DNA of 64,000 bases, from positions 1,488,001-1,552,000 of the forward strand of contig JAPFFF010000009.1 of assembly GCA_039105265.1 (NCBI GenBank), written 5' to 3'. A program made the translations under genes and the position numbers. Every line of letters starts with the position of its first letter. The stretch's first letter is position 1. The stretch comes from Tritrichomonas musculus. Lineage: Eukaryota > Parabasalia > Tritrichomonadida > Tritrichomonadidae. Positions 10,501 through 19,818 of the stretch are shown piece after piece. Below the pieces are notes generated by a model that saw only the letters and a list, made by a program, of their open reading frames with translations, did not search any database and had not been told where the DNA came from.

Positions 10501-12547
10501 CAAAAGCATTCATTATTTTTCTCTCTCTGCAAATCAGTATCATGTAGATGCCTGTTATAAACTTGGTTTTATTTATCATGAAGGTAAATATATTTCCAGA
10601 GATATTTATAAATCCATTTACTATTTAAGACTAGCTGCCGATATGAATCATGTTGACGCACTATTTCAACTTGCAACGATTTATCTTTCTGGTAAATACG
10701 TTAAACGTGATATAGAAAAAGGAATTTATTACCTGCGATGGGCCGCAAAACAAAATTATTCAAATGCGCAATTCGCGCTAGGAATTATTTATTATTCTGG
10801 TATTCTTGTTCGACGTGATATAGATAGAGCAATTTTTTATTTGTCTCTTGCATCAAACAGCAACCATTCAAATGCACAATTTCAGCTTGGCACGATTTAT
10901 TACAATGAAAAATATATTCCAAGAGACATAAAAAAGGCCATCCATTATTTTGCTCTTGCATCTAACCAAAATCATCCAGATGCGCAATTTTCGCTAGGTT
11001 TAATTTATTATTCTGGGGAATTTGTTACGCAAGATATTAATCGAGCTATTTATTACTTTCATCTAGCTGCGCATCAAAATCATCCAGATGCGCAATTTTC
11101 ACTTGGAATGATTTATTCATGTGGAGAATACTTTACGCCTGATTACAAGCGCGCAATTGATTTCTTTAATCAAGCAGCTGACTTAAATAATCCGAATGCT
11201 CAATATCAGCTTGGTATTATTTATTATAATGGCGAGCATGTAGATCAAGACATAAAAGCCGCTCTTCACTATTTAGAATCGGCATCAAGACAAAAATTCA
11301 TTGACGCTAGTTTTGCACTTGGTATTATTTATTACACTGGAGAGCACGTTGCAAGATCGATTAGAAAAAGTATTGAATATTTAACAGATGCAGCTGACAT
11401 GAATCATTCCAATTCACAATTTGCTCTTGGAATGATTTATTACGAAGGTTATTATATCACACGAAACATCAACAAAGCGATCCATTATTTCAGTTTGGCT
11501 TCAAATAACAACAATTCAAATGCACAATTTATTCTTGGTCTGATGTATTATGAAGGAATTTATGTTTCAAGAGACATTAATAAATCAATTCACTACTATA
11601 AATTGTCATCTAATAATTATAATTCAGATGCTCAATTGAATCTCGGAATGATTTATTATGAAGGAATTTATACGTCTAAGAATATTCGTGAATCAATTAA
11701 ATATTTACAATTATCGGCAAATCAACATAATTCCATTGCTCAATATCAACTTGGTGTTTTTTATTTATTTGGTAAACACATAAAACAAAATATTCATAAA
11801 GCTATTTCATATCTAGAATTGTCAGCAAATGCTAATAATTCAAATGCACAATTTGTTCTTGGTTACGTTTATTATTCAGAAGAATTTGCTGAATTAAATA
11901 TTGAATACTCAATCAAGTATTTAAAAATGGCAGCAGAACAAAATCATTCTAATGCTTTCTTTGCACTTGGTTACATTTGTCAATGTAATAATCAAGTGAG
12001 GAACTCAATTAAAAATTACGTTTCGTCATCAAATTTAAACAACGTTTTTGCAAAAAATAACCTTGGCGTTTATTACTTCAAGAATAGGAATATTAAAGCA
12101 GCTATTAAACTTTTTAAAGAAGCAATCGAAATAGATAATGATGTCTATTCATTGTTCAATTTGGCTAGAATTTATTTTTATGGAATTGGAGTCGTTCCGA
12201 ATATATCAAAAGCAATTTCATTAATGCAAATAGCTTTCGATAAAAAGTTTTATTTGGCTGGCTATTTCCTATTTGTTGTTTATTTGAGAGGCGACGGTGC
12301 TGTTAAAAATGTATTTAAAGCTGGATATTTAAAAAATAAAATACTTGGTAAATTTCCGAAGTCTCAATCATGGTTCGATGATATTAATTTCGATGAATTT
12401 CACAAATTTGTTAAAAAGTATTGTTTTCTGCAATATACCTTTAAATCAACTAAAAATATAAAAAGAAGTAGTTTCGTTCAGCCCATAGATATTAATGATT
12501 TTTTTTATGATGGGCTTGGAAATGATATATACCAAAAAAATAGTTAA
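7568..12547 (+). CDS. Giant protein kinase-like protein with about 28 Sel1 repeats
   Basis: The product has 1659 residues. Residues 1-200 are an unassigned N-terminal region. A protein-kinase domain spans about 210-450: the ALK lysine at K237, catalytic loop YRDLKPSK at 321-328, the metal-binding segment DFD at 341-343, and the CDIYSLGLIIYYI helix. From about residue 575 to 1600 roughly 28 Sel1-type repeats of 32-37 residues follow, with consensus AQ-LG-IYY-G-RDI-KAIHYF. Such repeats stack as a scaffold for partner proteins. Kinase plus Sel1 fusions are known to be numerous in trichomonads. The kinase is atypical: HRD reads YRD, the Asn after the catalytic loop is Lys (K328), and DFG reads DFD. 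It may therefore be a weak or dead kinase acting as a scaffold. No signal peptide or membrane segment is evident. Confidence 0.9.
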   Translation: MGNKLKDFCEFFERSDFKNRCERFPGIISKYSFIYISESENIENENLKDLFQSVGESSYLVICYGKSDPDVKNGYFVININKKILLIDESSINKLFSAKSGFSIYFIGDAKSFFDKKITIEYNEIVLDDFNLEKIVNLDRSLFYLSKREFDKVINRVWSNVSLCISGFLIMNSYKKLKKDRMNDFFSNHIINTDPLKRIQLELNKDEYIDVGPISSSFNSMVDLIYHIEKEELFALKRSTMSNPEAQKLFDRERYNYSKLNHPFIPKFIGTTDHNGIIIEYIRGHTLFHIHKLQLSEDDKLTIIFELLLVFEYLHQNEFVYRDLKPSKIIFDENKDIVLIDFDRMIIKDPGQGPDHDHTVDFVNSFCDPEIFSGGRVSDKCDIYSLGLIIYYIIFEKKPEYYKESNDLNVNLPIHKIIKQCTESNPDKRPNCSDLITYFLIHFHSRVLRKKFAQYFTHFYLFNRIQYFLKSLLSIDSTYLKDEYLKQKIKKSEYYYVFAKKQKNPLSQYILGRNGNENKVIIENYYSIIPKYDCADTGLIYDYKYKTNDELKTLSDSNIEQLVQLCLRSEDPIAQNDLGYIYYKNNNLDEAIHYFKLSADQNFSVAQVNLGYIYLYEEQYQNTEKAIHFLTSAADHNNDYMASFFLSLIYINGVNVKVDINKAIHYLEQVALFNEPNSQFILGSIYYKGEFIARDTNKAIQYLSLAANQNHQYAQNNLGFIYYSGECVTRDINRAIHFFSLAASQNDLNAINNLGYIYYNDLNFGKVETVINFLENAANKNDANAQNSLGYVYYNDFDPKVHDAGKGIHYFKLSANQNCKIAQYNLGVIYYEDENMRNIEKSIQYFSLLADQNDPFAQYSLGVIYYDLMDIHRSLYYLTLSANQNNPIALLKLGTIYYENENIRDIMIAIYYLKLSADQLNSCAMNILGYIYYTELGSRDIINSIHYFTLSSNMNNAFSQYNLGLIYMQGKYIERDINKSIHYFSLSANQYHVDACYKLGFIYHEGKYISRDIYKSIYYLRLAADMNHVDALFQLATIYLSGKYVKRDIEKGIYYLRWAAKQNYSNAQFALGIIYYSGILVRRDIDRAIFYLSLASNSNHSNAQFQLGTIYYNEKYIPRDIKKAIHYFALASNQNHPDAQFSLGLIYYSGEFVTQDINRAIYYFHLAAHQNHPDAQFSLGMIYSCGEYFTPDYKRAIDFFNQAADLNNPNAQYQLGIIYYNGEHVDQDIKAALHYLESASRQKFIDASFALGIIYYTGEHVARSIRKSIEYLTDAADMNHSNSQFALGMIYYEGYYITRNINKAIHYFSLASNNNNSNAQFILGLMYYEGIYVSRDINKSIHYYKLSSNNYNSDAQLNLGMIYYEGIYTSKNIRESIKYLQLSANQHNSIAQYQLGVFYLFGKHIKQNIHKAISYLELSANANNSNAQFVLGYVYYSEEFAELNIEYSIKYLKMAAEQNHSNAFFALGYICQCNNQVRNSIKNYVSSSNLNNVFAKNNLGVYYFKNRNIKAAIKLFKEAIEIDNDVYSLFNLARIYFYGIGVVPNISKAISLMQIAFDKKFYLAGYFLFVVYLRGDGAVKNVFKAGYLKNKILGKFPKSQSWFDDINFDEFHKFVKKYCFLQYTFKSTKNIKRSSFVQPIDINDFFYDGLGNDIYQKNS

Positions 12548-12822
12548 TCCAAATTATTTCATAAGTTTATTTAGCAATTAAAAAGAAAATTATTTATTAT
12601 CAACCATATTTCGATTACAATAAAATCATTATTATTTCCTTACTAATTTTTCTACTATCGAAAGTTTTTTTTATGTTAATTAATCCATTAATCTATAATA
12701 TAATAGCTTAAATTAGGTTATTCTGTGTATAAAAATATAAATAATTTTAACATATAAATTTAATTCAAAAGAAAATATGAATAAATAAACAAGAAACAAA
12801 TATTTATTAAAATACTGATTAA

Positions 12823-14145
12823 TTAGTTGTATAATTGAATGCATTTCTCTATTTCATTACGAACTTGTTGTAAATGAGATGGTAAAAATTCTGGAATTGA
12901 AAAGAAAACAACATATCTAAATACATCTACCCAGTTATTGGCAAATCCCGAAAATCCTTCAATAACTTGTTGCATAACTTTTCCTAATGAATCTTCACTC
13001 TGATCTTCTTGCGCTTTTTCATAAATTAAATTCAAAAATTTAAGTGGATCTGTTTCAATGAAAAACTGAAAAGAATAGTCAATATTTTTTTCATTCATAT
13101 TTCCGTTATGATCAAGCATTGGGATATGAATTGGTGCTAAAGCATAACTAGATAGCGCAACGAGTAAAAGCCTCATTTGTGGTTGTGAAATTTCAAAAAT
13201 AAGAAACATGCTTTCAACAAAATTAGAAAAGGTTTTTTCTTGGCATTTTGAAATATAATTTTGAAAAGATGCTAAAGCATCGCAACGAGGATGATTTAAA
13301 AAGTCTAAAAATGGATTAGTATCTACAGCCCCTTCTAAAAATTTTCCTTTTTCGTTGAAAAATGGTAAGTATTGTTCAATCATCTTATAAAATAAAGCGG
13401 GTTGAGGATTAATGCTTTCAATCACCGAAAATCTGTCTTCAATTTTATTCATATTTTTGTAGTAAACCATGCTGTCTTGCTGAAGTGCTAAAATCTTTTG
13501 TTGCAAAATACGTCCTTCAGGATCTTTATTAATTACCATTTCATTATTTAAGTCAAGTCCTTTATAATTTACAATAGGGATGTAATTGGCTGGAAAAGCA
13601 TCAACTGAAGTAAGTAATGATACTATTGATGATGCTTTTATTTTATATGCTTTTAATGATTTGTTTATAATTAGATTAAGTTTTTGATTGATAACATCGA
13701 TAATGATATCGTTTAATTGTATTTTACGCCATAATAAATTGGATTCTTTAATTCCAATTAAATTAGGAAATGGTCGTTCAATTGATTGATGTTGCTTGTG
13801 GGTTGGATCACTGATGACTTTCTCTTGGCGAATTATCAAATCAATTCCTTTGAGAATTTGTTCTTTTATTGAAACTCGTTTAATTTCACTAAAATTGGGA
13901 ATATTTTCTTGCATAAAATTACGAAATGAAACAAATTCTGCAGTTCCTGGATGTTCTTTGAACCAGAGGATTAGCTTTAAAAGAGGGGAATTTTCAGTTG
14001 AATTTTCTATTAAAGATTCTGCTGTAACTAGTTCACCGAATTGAAAAATTTCATTATCAGGCGAAAATACAAAAGGTGGAGCTTGTTGTTGCTGTTGAGG
14101 TGATGCTTGATCTTTATTATTGCCAAATAATGCTTTGAGTATCAT
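12823..14145 (-). CDS. Uncharacterised 440-residue protein
   Basis: I do not recognise this protein. It begins with a short basic stretch and a Gln/Pro run (residues 14-24, ASPQQQQQAPPF), then becomes a mostly helical, globular-looking chain with no signal peptide or membrane segment. Segments such as LLKLILWFKEHPG and SNFVESMFLIFEISQPQMRL suggest an all-helical repeat fold, as in many trafficking or regulatory scaffolds, but that is only an impression. Codon use and composition match the neighbours and the frame is unbroken. It converges with the kinase/Sel1 gene across a 275-bp spacer. ATG at 14143-14145 is the first in frame. Confidence 0.8.
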   Translation of the reverse strand: MILKALFGNNKDQASPQQQQQAPPFVFSPDNEIFQFGELVTAESLIENSTENSPLLKLILWFKEHPGTAEFVSFRNFMQENIPNFSEIKRVSIKEQILKGIDLIIRQEKVISDPTHKQHQSIERPFPNLIGIKESNLLWRKIQLNDIIIDVINQKLNLIINKSLKAYKIKASSIVSLLTSVDAFPANYIPIVNYKGLDLNNEMVINKDPEGRILQQKILALQQDSMVYYKNMNKIEDRFSVIESINPQPALFYKMIEQYLPFFNEKGKFLEGAVDTNPFLDFLNHPRCDALASFQNYISKCQEKTFSNFVESMFLIFEISQPQMRLLLVALSSYALAPIHIPMLDHNGNMNEKNIDYSFQFFIETDPLKFLNLIYEKAQEDQSEDSLGKVMQQVIEGFSGFANNWVDVFRYVVFFSIPEFLPSHLQQVRNEIEKCIQLYN

Positions 14146-14520
14146 TTTAATTTGAATTGACGGTGATTAATTTAATTTAAAAATTTGAAATTTTGAGAAA
14201 AAAAATAGGAAGGGGCGACATTACCAATTTTATGTTAAAATGATTTAATAATAATATATTATATAAAACAGGAAATAAATATAATAAAATTTAAATTAAT
14301 AAGTTTTTAATAAGGTAAAAACCAAGATAATTGTAAATATTTTGGTAGAAATCAAGTATTTAAAAATTGATCGTCTATATCTAATTTTTCATAATAAACT
14401 AGTATCGCCCCTTCTATAAAAAGAAAATCATTCTTTTGAGCAATGTTGCAAAATAAATATTTAAAAATCATACTAACAAAGGAAATTGAAAAAATAAATT
14501 GATTTTAAGAAAAAAAAATT

Positions 14521-15988
14521 TATAGTTGGTGGACATAATTATGTTTTTGGGACATAATCATGTTTGCTCAACTTTTTGAATGGTACACAAAAATAAAACA
14601 CATTTTTCTCAATACTTTTTAAAGATAATTTGATAATATTATATACTTTATTAAAGTATTTTATGTACATTATTATTTAATTAAATGAGCTATTATATTT
14701 GTGATTTATATGAAATTTTGCCATTAATGTAAAAAAAAGTCAAAATGCTTATTTAATTCTCAATAATTGAAACTTGGGATTTAATAATAATATCATTAAT
14801 TCATAATCAGTAATGATATAATTTTGTCAGATAATTGATATCTAAAAACTTTCATATAAGAAAATTTTGATGCACAAAATAAAGTTAAAAATCATATCAC
14901 TTTTTTGTTTTTTTCCAATAAAAAATAAAAACTTTTAAATTTTTATTTAAATATTTGATATAATGCAAATAGTATAATGATATTGAAAGAATAAAATTGG
15001 CGGTTCTACTCAAGATCTATTACCTTAATGAAAAAGAGTAACTTCTGAAATAACTTAAAAAGACTTTCAATTTTAGACATTGAGAAATTATTTTCATTAT
15101 TTTAATAGTTCTTCTATACTTGCCTAATATTTATTGATTAATTGCTATTTTTAATGCTATTATAATAGAAAAAATAAAAAAGTGAAATTTGTATATTTCT
15201 TAGAAAAACCTGAAATCTTGATGGGCAACAATGATTTTTAGAGGATTAATAATATATTTCATTGTATGTATTATCAAATAATGTAATTCTGAAATCATAT
15301 CAATTATGCATGAGTGATTTATGAATGATTTTGAATGAAAAAAAGAAAAATGAAATTTTTCCAAGATTGATTCTTTTTCAACCATATTATTATATTTAAT
15401 ATATTATATGCATCATATAGATGATTAATACTGCATCTAATTTGAAATAAAATAAACTCATTTTTCAAAATTAGTAATTTTGTATGAATGATTTTTGTCA
15501 TATTTTGAAAACACTTTTTCTTTTTATATAATTATTATTTCAATAAATTTTTTTCTAAAATATAATATATACATTATATTCTAAAATAATAACTATGTTA
15601 GAGCAAATTAAAACAACCTTTTTTTTATGGAAAAAGCATGAAATGTGATATGAAATGAGTTTTTTGAGTAGTGAAATGAAAATGAAACCATTTTTTCTAA
15701 TTATCTATTTTATTTCAATAAATAATAATGATACATTTTAATTATAGATGAAAAGTAAATTATAATTTTTTTTCAAATAATAAAAAAATATTCAGAAATT
15801 AAAAATTCGATATCATATTTATGATCAAATTTAGTTTGATAAAAGTGAATGAAAATCGGGGAATAGAATGTATCCAATATGATATTAATTGTTCTACAAT
15901 TGTTTTTTTAAAAGTCCAATTTGAATATATAGAAATGATGTGAAAACATAATTATGTCTCCAAAACAGAATTATGTCCACCAACTATA
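14521..15988. mobile_element. 1.47-kb TIR element with TA ends
   Basis: The termini are inverted repeats that agree at about 41 of the first 45 positions, beginning TATAGTTGGTGGACATAATT at 14521 and ending at 15988. They end in TATA/TA, fitting a Tc1/mariner-type TA target. Within each end a near-duplicate GGACATAATTATG / GGGACATAATCATG is repeated. Inside are only short minus-strand open frames (for example 15200-15385), which may be transposase relics. It fills most of the large gap between the 440-residue gene and the next gene. Confidence 0.8.
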
Positions 15989-16225
15989 ATAATAATAAAT
16001 TAATTAATATGCAAATGTGAAAGCTGAATTACTATAACAATAAAAGAATAGATAGTTTCAGTAATAAATATGGTGGACTAAAATAAAAAAAAAAAAAAAC
16101 ATTAAGTCATCTATTATTACATATTCTATTTATTCTATACCTAAAAAAGATGGAAAGTAAAACAAATATCTTTAAAAACGCAAAGTAAACAATTCGAACA
16201 TTTCTACATAAAATAATGTATTATT

Positions 16226-17065
16226 TTAAGATGATGGAGGAAGTGAGCTTTGTTGTGTATCTGATTGATCCAAGCTTGGTGGCCGTCGAGTTGTTCTTCT
16301 CGCTCTTCCTGCTGCAAGTGAAGGTAAAGGTGATTGTGTTTGAAATTGTGAAGATGTATCTGGAAAATTTTGGGTTGATGATTCTGTAAAATTTTGTATT
16401 GATGTTCCAGCAACTTTTTGTTGGTTATTAGAAAATTTCTTTTTATAATCATAAACTCCCATTGGTTGTTGAATATTTGATAGCATTGCCAACTTATCTT
16501 TAAAAGATTTTGCCGGCTGTTGAAGTTGTTGGGTCTTATACTCTGTATTTACAGGTTGAGGGATATTTTCATTATTCGTAGAAGATATTGAAGATTGTAA
16601 ATTATTTTTTTCTGTGTTACAATAATCATTATTAGTGAAACTCGATTGGATATTATTTTCTCTATTATAAGCTGATAAACAATCATTCTTTTGAGAATGA
16701 ACATCATTTTGATGAGGATGAAGATGTGCTAAAGGAGCTGGCTGTTGATTGAAGAATGCGAGTTTAGACTTAAAGTTTGAATTAGGAGCCATTTTTGGAA
16801 CCACAATTGCAGGCTTGGGCGCGCAAGAATGAAATTGAGAATCAGTACTTGAAGAAATTGGTGTTGTAGGATTAACTTTTTGCATATAAGGTAAATTTGA
16901 AGCATCATTTGAAGCTTTTTGAGTTTGGCGGGTAGATGAAAATTGTTGATGTTGTTGAATTTGGGTTTGATGAAATGGGGTTTGATGAAATGGGGTTTGA
17001 CGAATTTGTTGTTGCTGCAGAGTTGCGTTTTGGAAAAAAGCAAGCTTTGCTTTAAAGTTACTCAT
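16226..17065 (-). CDS. Disordered Gln-rich protein with FKxKLAFF motifs
   Basis: The 279-residue chain is rich in Gln, Asn, Ser and Pro and is probably disordered. Its order is in short repeats: FKAKLAFF near the start, FKSKLAFF near residue 100 and FKDKLAML near residue 190, with a weaker YDYKKKFS after it. The C-terminus (247-264) reads LPSLAAGRARRTTRRPPS, which resembles the capping-protein-interacting (CPI) motif of CIN85, CD2AP and CKIP-1. By inference it could be an actin-regulating adaptor that binds capping protein, but I cannot confirm this. It shares a 143-bp divergent promoter region with the membrane protein at 17209. ATG at 17063-17065 is directly followed by the first FKAKLAFF motif. 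Confidence 0.8.
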   Translation of the reverse strand: MSNFKAKLAFFQNATLQQQQIRQTPFHQTPFHQTQIQQHQQFSSTRQTQKASNDASNLPYMQKVNPTTPISSSTDSQFHSCAPKPAIVVPKMAPNSNFKSKLAFFNQQPAPLAHLHPHQNDVHSQKNDCLSAYNRENNIQSSFTNNDYCNTEKNNLQSSISSTNNENIPQPVNTEYKTQQLQQPAKSFKDKLAMLSNIQQPMGVYDYKKKFSNNQQKVAGTSIQNFTESSTQNFPDTSSQFQTQSPLPSLAAGRARRTTRRPPSLDQSDTQQSSLPPSS

Positions 17066-17208
17066 ATAAATTCTTAAAGTAAAAATTTCAATTCAAATTT
17101 TATATCTTAAATTTTTGAGTTTGAGAAAATTGAATTGTCAAACGATCTTTTGAAAACGCTTCAAATTTTTTATGTAAAAAGTATTCAAATAAAAATTTTC
17201 ATTTTAAA
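17066..17208. promoter_or_regulatory. Divergent promoter region
   Basis: A 143-bp AT-rich interval separates two genes that point away from each other, so both start signals must lie here. GATCTTTTGAAAACG is the only GC-bearing segment. No standard motif is certain. Confidence 0.45.
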
Positions 17209-17682
17209 ATGCGTAATGAGCGCCGTTACCAAAACATCTCAAATGATCCTAACTTAGACACGACTTACCGACGCTACAGATATGAAGAAACTCGTCCTTC
17301 AACATTACGTTTTTGGATTTGGATTATTCCTTCCTCATTTTTCATTATATTTTTAGGCTGGGCAACAAACTTTATTGATAGATGTCGTGAATCATTTGTC
17401 TTTGAATCACTTGTTTTTAAGTTTTGTCTTCTATTTTTCATTACTACTTTAGGTTTTTCATCCTATGTTCTTTACAAACTCAAAGAATATACTTATAACC
17501 GACGACAAATGGTTCGTATTCATCTTTGGGCTTCAGGTATAACAGCTGTTGTTTCATGCATTGTATTTCTAATATTATTTACCATTTCAATTTATCCTGC
17601 TTTTCATGAGTCATCTATTGCTTTCACTATTCTTGCTTCAATGCTCCTTATAAATTTAGGATGTCTCATGCTATCAGATTAA
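17209..17682 (+). CDS. Four-TM protein, possibly TMEM128-like
   Basis: The 157-residue protein has a polar N-terminal tail (residues 1-32) and four hydrophobic segments at about 33-53, 68-88, 105-126 and 134-155. The layout matches TMEM128-like proteins of the endomembrane system: four TMs, a short charged loop after TM1 (TNFIDRCRE here) and a longer basic cytosolic loop between TM2 and TM3 (YKLKEYTYNRRQMVR). The resemblance is from length, spacing and loop character only. It could equally be another small membrane family. It has no cleaved signal peptide. Confidence 0.75.
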   Translation: MRNERRYQNISNDPNLDTTYRRYRYEETRPSTLRFWIWIIPSSFFIIFLGWATNFIDRCRESFVFESLVFKFCLLFFITTLGFSSYVLYKLKEYTYNRRQMVRIHLWASGITAVVSCIVFLILFTISIYPAFHESSIAFTILASMLLINLGCLMLSD

Positions 17683-18213
17683 ATGAAGTGGAAAAAAATG
17701 TTTTAAGATAAATGTTGATGTATATTATGCCATAGTATCATTGTTCCAATATATTTAATAAAATATATTGAAAAAAGAATTATGCTTTCATTGATTTATT
17801 TCAGATAATATAATATTATAATATAACATTAATAAACTATTTGGTTTTATTAATGGAGCACACGAAAAATAAAATGTATGATGAATCAGTTTGAAAAAGT
17901 ATTTCAAATTTGCTTTTTTTTAATTTAATGATTGAAATTACTTTTCAATGAACGTCGAGTTTAAAATATTATTTCAATTATTAATTTCTTGTCTATATGA
18001 TTATCAGAATTAAAGAATTTAAATAGTTGCTAAACTTATTATTAGTAATAATGTGCAATTTTATTTTTAGTATGACAAGTTGTTTTCAAAACTTATAAAA
18101 AAAAAAAAAAAAATATGTAAAATATTATCTTACCGAGTTCATTTTTTTATTTTGTGATAAACGAATAAACCTTTGATATTAAGGTGTATGAAAATTTAGA
18201 AAGAAAAAACTTA
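17683..18213. other. Convergent 3' spacer
   Basis: 531 bp between two genes whose 3' ends face each other. It is AT-rich with a short A-run near 18100. I see no gene or repeat. Confidence 0.6.
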
Positions 18214-18804
18214 TTATGCTATATTGCAACAGCCTCCGCTTCCTCCATCATCACTAGATCCTTTTCCTCCTTTTCCAGCTGGAGCAGCTCCACCTTTTTT
18301 ATCAACCAAAAGTTTCAAAGCAGCAATAAAGGAATCTTGAACATTTATATCTTTCTTTGCAGATGTTTCAAAGAAAGGAACGTCGCCCCATTCAGCTGCT
18401 TTCTTCTTTCCTTGATCTTGTGTAACCACTCTTTCTTGCATATCGCATTTATTACCAACAAGAACAATTTTAGAATTATTATCTTGTGAAAAGGTTCGGA
18501 CTTTGTCGCGGAATTTATCAACTTCGTTGAAAGAAAGTTGAGATGTAACTGAGTATACAATTATGCAAGCTTGCGCATCTTTAATGCCAATATCTGTAAT
18601 TCCTTGCATTTCATCTTGACCTGCTGTATCAATAATTTTAGTTGTGTATTCCTCATTATCAACAACTAATTTCTTTTCAAAATAATCTTGAATAGTTGGA
18701 ATATACTCAGGGTCAAATGTTTGTCTTGTAAGACGTAAGACAAGACATGTCTTTCCAACACCACCAGATCCTAAAACTGCAATCCTGTATTCTTCGTTGC
18801 TCAT
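18214..18804 (-). CDS. Ras-family small GTPase
   Basis: The 196-residue protein has all guanine-nucleotide motifs: P-loop GSGGVGKT at 12-19, switch I YIPTIQDYF, DTAGQDE, NKCD and ETSAKK. The effector region is closer to Ras/Rap than to Rab or Rho. After a Gly/Ser-rich linker it ends in CCNIA, a CAAX-like end that would give a farnesylated cysteine, probably with palmitate on the neighbouring cysteine, so it should act on the plasma membrane or endomembranes. DTAGQDE in place of the usual DTAGQEE is a mild change. The Gln that supports hydrolysis is present. It is likely an active switch; its upstream regulators are not visible here. Confidence 0.93.
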   Translation of the reverse strand: MSNEEYRIAVLGSGGVGKTCLVLRLTRQTFDPEYIPTIQDYFEKKLVVDNEEYTTKIIDTAGQDEMQGITDIGIKDAQACIIVYSVTSQLSFNEVDKFRDKVRTFSQDNNSKIVLVGNKCDMQERVVTQDQGKKKAAEWGDVPFFETSAKKDINVQDSFIAALKLLVDKKGGAAPAGKGGKGSSDDGGSGGCCNIA

Positions 18805-19818
18805 TTTTGAATCAGTTTTTGAATATGACTGTTTTTAGTGAAAAACTTTTTATTAAAAAATTATTCATTTCACAAAAAATTAAAACGATATTTTTTGGTA
18901 ATATCTCTTCAATTTAAAAAGTATTAAAAAATATGTTAATTCGATATAGTAATTGGTGTTTTTTCAAAGAGTCTACTATAATATCAAAAATAAATGATAA
19001 TATCTTGCAAATAAGTTAATAAAATCATAATTAATTTTGAAATTCATTTTATAATTCTAATTTCTAGCTTATTTCTATTTATAAAAATAATTTTTTCAAA
19101 ATTTCATGAGATACCTTTGTTTTAAAACAAAAGTATAAATTTTATGATTGATTGGTTTTTAAAAGAAAATTTCTGAGATTTGATTCATTATCAAATTCTG
19201 TGAAATAATGAAACAAAAATTATATTAATTCAATTTTGTTAATTTTTTAATTAAAATTTGAGATTATTTGTTATATTTCTCAAAAATTTAGATTTCATTT
19301 AAAATAAATATTAGGTTTATTGCATTGACATAAGAATATTAATATTTTTAAATTGTATAAATTTCTTTTATATATAACAATTAATTTTTATTTAGGTTAA
19401 TAATGCACTCAGGCAAATGAATTTATTGTTAGATCGTTCAATTGAGGAAATATTTTCTATGAAAAAGCTGGAAAGACAAAAAATACTTATAAAAATTGTA
19501 TTTTCAAATGCTTTCATCCGTGGTATCATTGTTTTTTAGCATTATTAAAGTTTATGTAACTTGATTTTTAATCAATGAATATAATAATTTAAAAAAAGAT
19601 TAGAAATTCCATTGGTCTATAAAAGCTTTCCAAATAGGAATGAAAAGTTATGTTCTACTTAAAATATAAGTTGCTTTTAAATAATATAACTAATACTAAA
19701 AGGCAAATAATATTAGATATGATGGAAACCATTTAGAGCTTATTGGCCAGAAAGGCATTCAAAAAAAAAAGAGAGATTGAATATCTTTTAATCGTTAATT
19801 AACAAATTTTTGACCATT
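18805..19818. other. AT-rich spacer between divergent genes
   Basis: About 1 kb between a minus-strand and a plus-strand gene, so it must hold two promoters. No repeat or coding signal stands out. A GGCC motif at 19745-19748 is 71-74 bp before the DnaJ start. Confidence 0.5.
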
